Assembly: GCF_024834055.1 (NCBI RefSeq)
Contig: NZ_JANUXZ010000003.1
Location: forward strand, 186,001 to 250,000
Reading direction: 5' to 3'
Length of the DNA stretch: 64,000 bases
From: Corynebacterium sp. ES2730-CONJ
Lineage (GTDB): Bacteria; Actinomycetota; Actinomycetes; Mycobacteriales; Mycobacteriaceae
Both the position numbers and the translations under genes were made by a program. Position 1 is the first letter of the stretch; each line of letters begins with the position of its first letter. The notes under the pieces were generated by a model. That model searched no databases and was not told the origin of the DNA. It saw only the letters and a program-made list of their open reading frames with translations. Positions 35,831-44,144 of this stretch are shown piece after piece.

Positions 35831-36559
35831 TTAGATGGTGCCTAGGGTACTTTCGACGTGGGTGATGACTTTGCGCCCTAGCTTGCGGTTAGCCACTGAA
35901 CCAATCATGGCGCCGACACCTAAGGGGAGCAGTTTCCCGATCCACGAAAATAGAGCTGACTTCCGGAGCCTCTTTACAGCGCTGCGCATCATAATCTTAT
36001 TGAGGTAGCCCATATTCTGAGCATTGGCACCCTTAATTACCTGGGTAATAGAGGCCCCGCCGAACGTAGCATCGGTGAGGGCATTGCCTTCCGAACCGAG
36101 AACCGCGGCCAAAATTATCGCTTGCCGACGCTCGGGTGAATCGATATCGATACCGCGCACATAAGCCGATGAGAGAGCGTAGGAGGCCGCAAAATCTAGG
36201 AAAAGGAAGCTCTCGGCCCCAATCGCAGCCGACCCCACCACTAAACCAACACCCGGGATCGCGGAGGCCATACCAGCGCTCGCGCCACTGCCAGTAACCG
36301 CTCGCAAGAAGTTCTTATCCAATGCTTTCTGAATATCGTGGTTGTTAAACTCCGGGTTCTTTTCGCGGAGATTATCCACATAATTCGTCAGCACTCCGCT
36401 GGTCATTCCGGAAACTTTTTCGAGAACTGTCACCAACACAGTGGCCATGGGGCCGCGATCGGCTTCAGAGAGATCGCTGAGTAACTCGTGGGTGGAATCC
36501 GCAGAATCGGATGTTCTATCGAGATCGCGGTCGTGGGTGTGTTGTAATTCGGGAGACAT
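35831..36559 (-). CDS. EcsC-like conserved actinobacterial protein
   Basis: This 242-residue protein has a hydrophobic Gly/Ala-rich core (GSGASAGMASAIPGVGLVVG and following, about residues 95-130) and a second one near the C-terminus (LLPLGVGAMIGSVA). The pattern looks like the EcsC family or a related membrane-associated family; the match is by general pattern only. Function unknown. ATG 36559 (MSPELQHTHD) is chosen because upstream residues look non-coding; AAAGGA lies about 15 bases before. It follows the ABC exporter on the same strand with a 41-bp gap, so an operon is possible. Confidence 0.6.
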   Translation of the reverse strand: MSPELQHTHDRDLDRTSDSADSTHELLSDLSEADRGPMATVLVTVLEKVSGMTSGVLTNYVDNLREKNPEFNNHDIQKALDKNFLRAVTGSGASAGMASAIPGVGLVVGSAAIGAESFLFLDFAASYALSSAYVRGIDIDSPERRQAIILAAVLGSEGNALTDATFGGASITQVIKGANAQNMGYLNKIMMRSAVKRLRKSALFSWIGKLLPLGVGAMIGSVANRKLGRKVITHVESTLGTI

Positions 36560-36795
36560 ATATTTACAGGTGATCCTTTCAAGACCATTCGGGGTTGTAT
36601 CTACCTCTCGCCCAGAAATGCTGGTATCGCTTTTCGCAGCGATATTTGAGGGGCACAATACCTCTGCGGCAGAGTAGACAAACTAAGAGCTATTGATGTG
36701 TTCGCAATTTTAGTATGAAGCTATCCATCGCGCTCAATTGCCCGTATATTCGCAGTAAATGCTCGCGCTTATGTCGCGCCTACCAGACTCGGTTA

Positions 36796-37260
36796 TCACT
36801 TTTCCAGCACGAGCTCTAGCACCATGAACTCATCGTCATGATCAACTTCTACGAAACCGAGGGAGGTGTAAAGCCCGCGGGCGATAATATTATTGGTACC
36901 CGTTTCAATTCTCACGCTATAGGCACCCTGAGCAGTGGCGACGTGGATGACGCGGTCGACGAGCTTGCGCCCCGATTCGTTATTGCGGTACTGCGGATCA
37001 ACGAATAGATCATTCAGCGTTAAAATTGTGCGGAGTTGGAGGGAAGAAAAGTGATAGAACACTTGGGCAAAACCGCACACCGTGGTGTCATCTTCGGCTA
37101 CGAGAATGAGTGAATCGCCACGCTCAAAGCGTTCGGTCATAAATGAGCGCGCCTGCTCCTTATCGTCGCAGCGCCGATAAAAAGCGCGATAGGCAATAAA
37201 AAGCTCGGTGACGCGCTCAAGATCGGCGCTGGTCGCTTGACGGATATGAGTCGAGGGCAT
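36796..37260 (-). CDS. GNAT-family N-acetyltransferase
   Basis: This 154-residue protein has the GNAT fold: an N-terminal RQATSADLERVTELF helix, the NDLFVDPQYRNNESGRKLVDRV acetyl-CoA-binding loop (Q/R-x2-G/A pattern relaxed to RNNESG) and a final strand (YTSLGFVEVD). Acceptor unknown; it may act on a small amine or a protein N-terminus. ATG at 37260 is used: AGGGAGACAGG lies just upstream and TATAAG/TACTAT boxes farther. A longer frame extends to 37515 but its extra residues do not fit the family. Confidence 0.8.
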   Translation of the reverse strand: MPSTHIRQATSADLERVTELFIAYRAFYRRCDDKEQARSFMTERFERGDSLILVAEDDTTVCGFAQVFYHFSSLQLRTILTLNDLFVDPQYRNNESGRKLVDRVIHVATAQGAYSVRIETGTNNIIARGLYTSLGFVEVDHDDEFMVLELVLEK

Positions 37261-37541
37261 CTGAACCTGTCTCCCTAATAGGATGATCAATATTGTCTTA
37301 TAGTACCTCCGCTCAGCTGCCTCATCGCTAGGCCTACAGACCATTGTCATCCCGCTTAAACGATGCGAAGCTTGGGATAGGCCCATAGCACAATCTTCGG
37401 CCCAATACCGTTCGTGGTGCAGCCCTGAGGGAGTGTAGAGGTGAACCAAGATCCGCGGAGCACAAAATCTTTTAGATTGAGCACCTCCGCTACAATTATT
37501 CTGGGGTACGTTCATCCTACGAGCCCAGAAAATCTACGAGG

Positions 37542-38402
37542 CTATATAGTGGGGCTATTTTTTCCACGAGCAAAAGCTTCGGCTTCGTTAACCAGCTTGG
37601 GATCGAGAGTTACCCCAGTATAGAGTGTGAATTGCGCCGCCGCCTGCAAGGCAATGACCTCGTCGCCGGTTATAACCGTCCGCGGAGATATTGGGCTCGA
37701 CCCGCGAGCTGCCCGAATAAGGGGTGTCTCACTAGGATGAGCCACGACATCGAAAATCACTGCCGCCCGAGCTATATCGGAGTGGTCGAAGGCAGACTGT
37801 TGGCGGTGCGGGCCTTCCATGCCCAGGGGAGTGGCATTGATGAGCATATCCTGATCCCTCGGGACCCTCGTAGCGTAAGACCACCGATATTTCTCGGCCA
37901 GCTCCTTGGCTTTTTCAGCACGCCTAGCGACCACAGTGCACCGTGAAGCCTCGAATCCGTGGTCAGCCAGAGCCGCTACGACAGCTTTGGCCATCCCGCC
38001 GGCTCCGCAGATACTCACCTTCAGGCTGGGATCCACGTGGTGGGTGCGAAGCAGCTGAGAGACCGCAAGATAATCGGTGTTATAGCCACGCAGATGCCCA
38101 TTTGTATTAACGATGGTATTGACTGCCGCAATACGTTCGGCTGATGGGTCGAGGGAATCAATGAGGTCAATTACAGCCTGCTTATACGGCATAGATATCC
38201 CAGCTCCACGGATATTAAGCCCACGAATTCCTGCCACTGCGTGATCAATATCTTGAGGAGCAATGGCATGATAAGAAAAATTCAATCCGAGTCGACGGTA
38301 AAGGTAATTATGAAAACGCACACCGTGGTTGGATGGGCGTGCTGCTAGGGAGATACACAAGGTAGTTTCACGGTTGACTGTCAATGTACGAGTGGAATCC
38401 AT
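37542..38402 (-). CDS. aroE: AroE-like shikimate dehydrogenase family protein
   Basis: This 286-residue protein has the two-domain AroE layout. The NADP-binding GAGGMAKAVVAAL motif is near 143-155, the catalytic lysine is kept in ISMPYK (Lys74), and the Asp of NTDYLA (Asp110) is in place. The shikimate-binding serines (SLSP in classical AroE) are not seen: the site reads ARPSNHGVRFHN. It may be a shikimate/quinate dehydrogenase variant or a related amino-shikimate enzyme. From memory, C. glutamicum has an aroE-like gene near odhA at the same place. Confidence 0.72.
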   Translation of the reverse strand: MDSTRTLTVNRETTLCISLAARPSNHGVRFHNYLYRRLGLNFSYHAIAPQDIDHAVAGIRGLNIRGAGISMPYKQAVIDLIDSLDPSAERIAAVNTIVNTNGHLRGYNTDYLAVSQLLRTHHVDPSLKVSICGAGGMAKAVVAALADHGFEASRCTVVARRAEKAKELAEKYRWSYATRVPRDQDMLINATPLGMEGPHRQQSAFDHSDIARAAVIFDVVAHPSETPLIRAARGSSPISPRTVITGDEVIALQAAAQFTLYTGVTLDPKLVNEAEAFARGKNSPTI

Positions 38403-38481
38403 ACGTCCACTGTAGGTGATATCGACTCGAGAGTTCCTTAAAGATAAGGCTCCCAGAAATCAGCGGATAAAAGTAAGGCGA

Positions 38482-38526
38482 AGTCGAGGACACTGCGGTT
38501 TTTGGAGTCCTCGACTAGGATTTTTA
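38482..38526. repeat. Perfect 10-bp inverted repeat in a divergent promoter region
   Basis: AGTCGAGGAC (38482-38491) and GTCCTCGACT (38517-38526) flank 25 bases. The pair lies between the divergent aroE-like and FhuF-like genes, so it may be an operator or an RNA hairpin. Confidence 0.6.
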
Positions 38527-38621
38527 CGAAGGATAATGATGAGGCATCTCTGATTTTTTAGGTCGTTGGCCACGAGTGCTTTGTTCTTATCAAGAGCCTC
38601 GTAATTCTAAAGGAGAAACCT

Positions 38622-39398
38622 GTGAGTGTAGCTGGATCTCTGGCCCAGGTAGTCTCGGCTACCCCACGCTATGCCATTAGTGTAGAGCCGTCTGACGAAG
38701 CACTAATTATGAGCCCAGATGATCTGTGCGATGAGTCGATTATTACCGCAGCGATCTCTCAAAGCGAGCAGGAATATGGGGTGGCTAAGCACTCTCATGC
38801 TGCTAGGATCTGGCTCTTTTCCCTCATGGGATCGGTGTGTAATCCAGCAGTTGCAGCGATGATCCACGGCGACGATATCATTGATCTTGATTTGAGGACC
38901 GGCACACTTTTTAGACGCGAAGATTCAACGTATTGGTTTGGTTTCCGACCCCAGAACCCAGCAGAGTCCTACGCTGCTTCCGCCCGTCACTTAGCGAGCA
39001 ATCTCAAACCCTTAATTAACAAGCTCTGTGAAGTTTATGCAATGCGGCCAGCGCCCTTATGGGCGATCGTTGCAGATGGTCTTGTGCAACCAGCCATGAG
39101 CGCCGGTAATGAAGAGTTTGAGCAATTAAAGGCACTGCATATCGCCCGAGAACTCCACCGAGGTATATGCGAAGTTGCTGAGGTGAAAATTCCGAGACCC
39201 CACTTTGTTGACGTTGTTGACGAGGACGTTGTCCCGTTGGATCTCACCACCAAACAGGAGCCCGAATTTCTTGCTGCATATCGCAGTAGCTGCTGCATGA
39301 TCTATCGCTCCCCGCATTCTGACTATTGCGTATCGTGCCCTAAGAGACCTCGAGCGCAACGCGATGCCGCCATCGTTGCAAGTGCGCAGTTCTTCTAA
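38622..39398 (+). CDS. FhuF-like (2Fe-2S) ferric siderophore reductase
   Basis: This 258-residue protein ends with the cysteine pattern of FhuF-type reductases, C-C-x10-C-x2-C (SCCMIYRSPHSDYCVSCPKR), which binds an unusual 2Fe-2S cluster. The rest is alpha-helical with no membrane segment. It likely reduces ferric siderophores in the cytoplasm to release iron. The start is a GTG with AAAGGAGAAA upstream. Iron regulation by DtxR would be expected, but I find no clear 19-bp DtxR box upstream. No siderophore genes are adjacent. Confidence 0.77.
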   Translation: MSVAGSLAQVVSATPRYAISVEPSDEALIMSPDDLCDESIITAAISQSEQEYGVAKHSHAARIWLFSLMGSVCNPAVAAMIHGDDIIDLDLRTGTLFRREDSTYWFGFRPQNPAESYAASARHLASNLKPLINKLCEVYAMRPAPLWAIVADGLVQPAMSAGNEEFEQLKALHIARELHRGICEVAEVKIPRPHFVDVVDEDVVPLDLTTKQEPEFLAAYRSSCCMIYRSPHSDYCVSCPKRPRAQRDAAIVASAQFF

Positions 39399-39574
39399 CC
39401 GTCGACCCTTAAAAGGGGCAGAAAAGGCATCAGTGGTGCAGGCTGAGCCGCAGATCACTCTAGCTGGCGCTCAAAATATGCAGACTTTTGGCGGCTAAGA
39501 TGCCTGTTTAGCGCTAATCTGGAGGTGGGTGCCGCTCACCCTTTTCGAGTTAATCGAGGTAAAGGACAAAATCG

Positions 39575-40462
39575 TTGAGATTTTTTGAAGATATCGCAGC
39601 TGCACTTGACGCTGAAGGCATTGAGTCCAGGGTCCACAATGACATCCTATTCGTTCCTATCTCCTCGGAGCTAGAAGTTCAGTTTGTGGAGATCGATCCC
39701 CATATGCCCGCCGCCAATGTTTATATAGCCACCGCCGATGACCATGATGACTTTGACGCTGTGCTCACTTCCGTAGTGTTCTCCGTCGAGGATGCTGTGG
39801 ACACTATCGCTCAAAACGTTGCGACGGATAGTATCATCACCGTAATGCGCGACCTTATGGAGGGTGCGGATGAGCGCGTACAAGATATCGAATTCGAACA
39901 AGACCCCGAGGAAGAGAACGCTGTTTGGGCTCCTCTGACAGACGGTGGATTGGTGCGCGTCGATTTCTCTGTTGAAGGCGGCCTTCCCTCAGCTGCCGTG
40001 GCCTTTATCACTGTGGGTGCCGGATTTGGCAATACTCTCGACCACGCCACTAATTCTTTCCTCGAATTTGCCGAAAACTCAGATCTTCCCGAACATGAAA
40101 TCTCCAGACTCCTCGAAGATTACCTCGACGCGGTAGTTGATCAGCATAAAGAAGTGTTGGAACTGGGGTCCTTCGTGGACTTCGATCGACTATTCGACGT
40201 TATCTCGCTTGCCGCCGATCAAGCTGAGGCTTGGGAAGAGCAACTAGGAGCTCTCGAAGGCGAGGACGACGAGCCAGAGGTCTACGATCTTTTCGGCGAA
40301 GACGACGATGATAATGATGATTTCTTCTATGAATACGACGAGGATGAACTGGGAGAAGACGACACTACTGATCCAGTCGACGATGTAGATGACGATGATA
40401 TCGAAGCAGAAGTAGAAGCAGAGGTTGAAGATATCGACGATCCCGACGCTCCCAACTACTAG
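39575..40462 (+). CDS. Acidic protein with YbjN-like domain
   Basis: This 295-residue protein has two weakly similar N-terminal alpha/beta regions (FFEDIAAALDAEGIESRVHN and FLEFAENSDLPEHEISRLLE) and a very acidic tail rich in Asp/Glu (residues 235-295). The N-terminal part recalls the YbjN/secretion-chaperone-like fold; that is by pattern only. Its start is a TTG with AAAGGA eight bases upstream. Possible roles are chaperone or adaptor binding; unknown. Confidence 0.65.
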   Translation: MRFFEDIAAALDAEGIESRVHNDILFVPISSELEVQFVEIDPHMPAANVYIATADDHDDFDAVLTSVVFSVEDAVDTIAQNVATDSIITVMRDLMEGADERVQDIEFEQDPEEENAVWAPLTDGGLVRVDFSVEGGLPSAAVAFITVGAGFGNTLDHATNSFLEFAENSDLPEHEISRLLEDYLDAVVDQHKEVLELGSFVDFDRLFDVISLAADQAEAWEEQLGALEGEDDEPEVYDLFGEDDDDNDDFFYEYDEDELGEDDTTDPVDDVDDDDIEAEVEAEVEDIDDPDAPNY

Positions 40463-40500
40463 GATTCATACTTTCCTTGTGAGCTAGAACGTGTAGGCCA

Positions 40501-40506
40501 TAGGCT
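40501..40506 (+). promoter_or_regulatory. -10 box TAGGCT for iunH
   Basis: TAGGCT is followed by 6 bases and the iunH ATG. Only TAAGG lies close to the start, too near for a ribosome site. Confidence 0.35.
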
Positions 40507-40512
40507 TAAGGT

Positions 40513-41526
40513 ATGAATTACGCGCTCAGATCTGTTCCTCGGGTTCTCCTTGATTGTGATACTGGTATCGATGATGCTCTAGCGTTGATCTATCTCGGAG
40601 CTTTACACCGAGCAGGTGAGATCGAATTGCAGGCAGTGACCACCACTGCCGGTAATGCAGAGGCTGACCTATGTGCTGAAAATAGCGCGTATATTTTGTC
40701 CCGCGTGGGAGTCGAAGGGGTCGACATAGCGGTTGGGCAGCATCAACCCGTGGTAGTTGATTTGGTCACCACCCCAGAAACGCATGGTCCCCGCGGGCTT
40801 GGATACATCACAGATGTTTCGGAGACCTCGAAGCCCGCGGAGTCGTCCTACCCAGGGATATCCCTCGAAAATGCTCCCGCTGCGTGGAGAAAGTTGTGGC
40901 AAAAGGCGGTCGATTCTTGTGCGCATGTGATTGTGACTGGTCCTGCGACGAATCTTGCTACGTGGTTGGCCGATCGTCCATGGCCGAGCACGGTGACGAT
41001 TATGGGCGGGGCGTATTTTTATCCTGGTAATACGACTCCTACTGCTGAGTGGAATACCTGGGTTGATCCGCATGCTGCTAAAGATGTTTTTGCTCTGGCC
41101 CCCGGAGACCAGCGGGTGACTGTGTGTTCGCTTGGTGTCACTGAGCAGATGGTTATTACCCCGCAGCGACTGGATCGCTATGGTGAGATTGTGGGTTCGC
41201 ACCCCATTGCCAAGGTGCTGAGAGAGGCCTTGCGTTTCTATTTCGAATTTCACGAGGCTCAGGGTGAGGGGTATCTGGCTCAGGTCCACGATCTGCTCAC
41301 TGTGATGGTTGCCCTAGGTAAGGTGGAAACCACTTGGAGGCTGAGCACTGTGGATGTTGAGTGTGAGGGCATGATGCGGGGGACAACGGTAGCGGATCTA
41401 CGTGGGCATTGGGGGAGAGATCCGTCGGTTCGCCTTGTCGAAAGCGTGGATATTGATGCTGCGCACGAAGAGTTTGAGCGAGTGTTGACGGTATTGGCTA
41501 AGTTGTCGAAACCTGCGCTAGGATAA
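40513..41526 (+). CDS. iunH: Nucleoside hydrolase (IunH/RihA family)
   Basis: This 337-residue enzyme hydrolyses ribonucleosides to base and ribose. The Ca2+-binding motif DCDTGIDDA (residues 14-22) is present, along with VTTTAGNA and the MGGAYFYPGNTTPTAEWNTWVDPHAAK loop, which carries the substrate Asn/Glu and Asp. It is followed by an ECF transporter, so it may use imported nucleosides. From about 40914 codon use shifts to T- or G-ending codons for roughly 250 bp. Confidence 0.9.
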   Translation: MNYALRSVPRVLLDCDTGIDDALALIYLGALHRAGEIELQAVTTTAGNAEADLCAENSAYILSRVGVEGVDIAVGQHQPVVVDLVTTPETHGPRGLGYITDVSETSKPAESSYPGISLENAPAAWRKLWQKAVDSCAHVIVTGPATNLATWLADRPWPSTVTIMGGAYFYPGNTTPTAEWNTWVDPHAAKDVFALAPGDQRVTVCSLGVTEQMVITPQRLDRYGEIVGSHPIAKVLREALRFYFEFHEAQGEGYLAQVHDLLTVMVALGKVETTWRLSTVDVECEGMMRGTTVADLRGHWGRDPSVRLVESVDIDAAHEEFERVLTVLAKLSKPALG

Positions 41527-41539
41527 GGTCGTTCTTTCT

Positions 41540-41566
41540 ATCCCTGCGAGGTGACATAGCAGGGAT
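41540..41566 (+). promoter_or_regulatory. Hairpin between iunH and the ECF transporter genes
   Basis: ATCCCTGC (41540-41547) pairs with GCAGGGAT (41559-41566), loop 11 bases, no T tract. It may cut down read-through or stabilise the mRNA, or form part of a leader for the transporter. Confidence 0.4.
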
Positions 41567-41610
41567 CCACTGGTCTGTCTTCTATGAAGGCAGAGGGACT
41601 AAGGATTTTC

Positions 41611-42378
41611 ATGTCACCTATGCAATCGGCGTTAGCGGCCCCGCGTTCATCTCTTCTTTTAGGCACCCTTGGGGGTGGGATTATTGGGGCCACGTGGTTA
41701 TTTTTGGTTCTTGCCCGTCCGACGCAGTGGGATTCGGTATTTGGTTCCTCTCCGGCTCTTATAACCTTTGTGGCTTATGTGTGTGGTGCTTTTCTCCTCC
41801 TTGCGGCATCTATTCCGCGACTGAGCTCACGAACCTTAGCGCTGATCCCCATGGCCTTGGCGCTCAATATCATTACCGGTCAACTTCTCGGTGCTGTAGG
41901 TATCCCACTCTACTTAGACTCTATTGGGACGGTCATGGTCGCCATCCTTGCAGGTCCCGTAGCGGGACTCGCTACGGGGGTTCTCAGCAGCGTTGTCTGG
42001 GCGCTTATTAATCCCGCAGCTTTACCTTTCGCTGCAGTATCAGGACTCATTGGTTTACTTGCGGGGTTAGCCTTCGCTAGAGGGATAGGGAACCATAGTG
42101 TCAAGGTTACAATTTCCGGCGTCGGGGTCGGCATCATCTCTGCGACACTCGCCGCACCAGTGGCGGCCGTTGTTTATGGTGGCACTGCGGGCGTGGGTAC
42201 AGGGGCAGTAGTAGCATTGTTCCGGGAAATGGGGAATTCCCTCCTTGCAGCCGTGACGTGGCAATCTTTTCTTTCTGATCCACTCGATAAGGCGCTCGTT
42301 TTTCTTATCGCCTGGCGTTGCGTCAAGCGTCTGCCAGCCTCCGCTCTCACGCCATCCATTTCCCCGACACTTCGGTAG
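41611..42378 (+). CDS. ECF transporter substrate-binding (S) component
   Basis: This 255-residue membrane protein has six predicted helices and the layout of ECF S components: the ALNIITGQLLGAVGIPLYLDSIGTVMVAILAGPVAGLATG segment in the middle is typical of this class. The substrate is unknown; next to iunH, a nucleoside, base or ribose is a fair guess. I place the start at ATG 41611 since AAGGA lies 5-6 bases upstream; an ATG 27 bases earlier is in frame. The next gene (T component) begins after 5 bp. Confidence 0.8.
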   Translation: MSPMQSALAAPRSSLLLGTLGGGIIGATWLFLVLARPTQWDSVFGSSPALITFVAYVCGAFLLLAASIPRLSSRTLALIPMALALNIITGQLLGAVGIPLYLDSIGTVMVAILAGPVAGLATGVLSSVVWALINPAALPFAAVSGLIGLLAGLAFARGIGNHSVKVTISGVGVGIISATLAAPVAAVVYGGTAGVGTGAVVALFREMGNSLLAAVTWQSFLSDPLDKALVFLIAWRCVKRLPASALTPSISPTLR

Positions 42379-42383
42379 GTTCC

Positions 42384-43070
42384 ATGATTAATCCACTTAC
42401 CACTCTCAGCTTCGCCGCAGCTACGTGGATTTTTGTCTTGGGGGGCAATGACCTAAGAATTTCTCTTCTTGTCTGTGCTATCGCTCTTACTGCTGCGTGC
42501 CTAAAAACCGTGAGTCTCAGACCCCTCGGGGCTGTCCTCACAATCGTGACCCCAGTAGCTTTATCCATCGCAATAATTCATATTCCGTTTGGTGAGCAGT
42601 CCATAGCACCGTTGATCACCCGCGACGGTGGGGCTATCGCTCTTCATCTTAGTGTGCGTTTTGCCGCTCTTATGGCTAGCGCCGTGGCGGCTTTTAGTTT
42701 CTTTACCCCAGCTCGCCTGAACAAGGCCATGCAGCTCACACGTATTCACCACTCGGTTACTTTCCTTATCACGCAGTCCCTCCAATTCTTACCATTCGCC
42801 CGCCACGTACTGGAGACGGTGATAACCACCAACACTTTGGCAGGCCGCAGAGCTTCGTGGCGGCACCCGTTTATGGTGGTTGAATTCTATATTTTCCCCC
42901 TCATTATGCAGCTTCTTCACCGCGCTGGGGAGAGAGAAGTTGCCCTTCACGCACTCGGTGTGGATCTAGCAGGCAGACGCAGTGTTTATTGCCCTGAGCG
43001 GGATCCATGGTGGGAAAAGATCGCCCGTCCTTCAGTTATCATCGCAGCAATGATCGGAGGGGTCCTATGA
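42384..43070 (+). CDS. ECF transporter transmembrane (EcfT) component
   Basis: This protein of 228 residues is a membrane coupling component with about four to five helices and a cytoplasmic coupling region (HALGVDLAGRRS) that matches the A-R-G motif area of EcfT. It would join the S component to the ATPase. Start at ATG 42384 is chosen because the upstream in-frame residues overlap the S component. The stop overlaps the ATPase start as ATGA, so all three are one operon. Confidence 0.82.
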   Translation: MINPLTTLSFAAATWIFVLGGNDLRISLLVCAIALTAACLKTVSLRPLGAVLTIVTPVALSIAIIHIPFGEQSIAPLITRDGGAIALHLSVRFAALMASAVAAFSFFTPARLNKAMQLTRIHHSVTFLITQSLQFLPFARHVLETVITTNTLAGRRASWRHPFMVVEFYIFPLIMQLLHRAGEREVALHALGVDLAGRRSVYCPERDPWWEKIARPSVIIAAMIGGVL

Positions 43071-44095
43071 GCGTGATTGAACATCACAAGGGCTCTGCTC
43101 TGAATCACTACCGGCCAGATGGAACTATGGGGATTATTCAAAGCGAGGCTTCAACTCACCTTAGTCTGCTGCGCGAAAGTGTAGAGGAAGAGATCGCTTT
43201 TCCGCTGGAGCAGCGAGGAATTGATCGGGCATCCATGCGGGCTCGGGTCGATGAGGTCATCGCGGCTCTGCGGCTTGAGCTGCTTCGATTGCGAAATCCA
43301 GCTGATCTTTCCCCGGGTCAAGTGCGGCTTGTCGTTATCGCAAGCACTTTAGCTCTGCGGTTTCCTACCATCCTTATTGAATCCCCCTACCGCGGTCTCG
43401 ACCACAAAGCCCGCACGCTCTTAGAACAGTATCTGCACTCATACCCAGGGCAAGTGCACCTCTTCATAGCTGAAGCACCTACGAGTCCACTCGAGCTTGA
43501 AACAGTTACCTCACCCCTTCCGGGGACATATTGGCCGATCAAGGTAGCTCAACGTGTTGCGACCCGCACTCGTCGCCGCTTATTTCGGCCCGCAGAGGTT
43601 ACCTTTAGCACCCACATACCCTTCGCTGAGCTCATCCCAGGTGAGGTGGTGTACCTAAGTGGAGCAAATGGGAGCGGAAAGACGACGTGCTTGCTCGAAC
43701 TTGCGACGCAACAGCGAGATCACTCGGTTGCTATGGCAGTACAGCATCCAGTCGACCAAGTCCTCGAAATCACTCTTTCGGATTTTCTCGCAGGTGCCCC
43801 GAATCCCACAACAGCCACACGTGATACGCACCCCCTCGATCTCAGTGCGGAAGACCTGCGTCTCGCCCAGATTGCCCGAACCCTCCATTCGGGCGCTCAC
43901 GTCATTCTGCTCGACGAACCAGATCAGGACTTAATATCAAAAGAACCAGTAGCCCACCAGCTTCTCCACCGCGCCTTGTCGCAGCCGGATCCGCCGGCGG
44001 TGATCATAACCAGCCATGATAAGCGCTTCATTCATCGAGTGGAAAGCTATGCATCTGTGCGTACGGTACGAATGGGAGAAACAGGACTAGGATGA
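43067..44095 (+). CDS. Degenerate tandem ECF ATPase (A component)
   Basis: This 342-residue protein holds two ABC ATPase halves of unequal completeness. The N-terminal half starts near the Q-loop (MGIIQSEA), so it has no Walker A; it keeps a signature LSPGQ (81-85) and a Walker-B-like TILIES (101-106) that lost Asp and Glu, and its H-loop reads AEAP. The C-terminal half has Walker A SGANGSGKTT (198-207), Q-loop (MAVQHP), a degenerate signature LSAED (259-263), Walker B VILLDEP (279-285) and H-loop TSHD. Together they can build just one complete ATP site: C-half Walker A/B with N-half LSPGQ. The start overlaps EcfT by ATGA. The truncation is the normal length here, not a frameshift that I can see. 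Confidence 0.82.
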   Translation: MSVIEHHKGSALNHYRPDGTMGIIQSEASTHLSLLRESVEEEIAFPLEQRGIDRASMRARVDEVIAALRLELLRLRNPADLSPGQVRLVVIASTLALRFPTILIESPYRGLDHKARTLLEQYLHSYPGQVHLFIAEAPTSPLELETVTSPLPGTYWPIKVAQRVATRTRRRLFRPAEVTFSTHIPFAELIPGEVVYLSGANGSGKTTCLLELATQQRDHSVAMAVQHPVDQVLEITLSDFLAGAPNPTTATRDTHPLDLSAEDLRLAQIARTLHSGAHVILLDEPDQDLISKEPVAHQLLHRALSQPDPPAVIITSHDKRFIHRVESYASVRTVRMGETGLG

Positions 44096-44144
44096 TGGGG
44101 TTGATCAACATCACCCCGATCGTGAGAAGAAGGAGCGGATAGTC

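Noticed and set aside
36796..37515. A longer start for the GNAT gene (37515)
   Set aside because: The extra 85 residues do not fit the GNAT family and have a weaker start; the ATG at 37260 has a good ribosome site.
38403..38621. DtxR iron box upstream of the FhuF-like gene
   Set aside because: I looked for the palindrome TTAGGTTAG-CTAACCTAA and found only a loose half-match near 38440.
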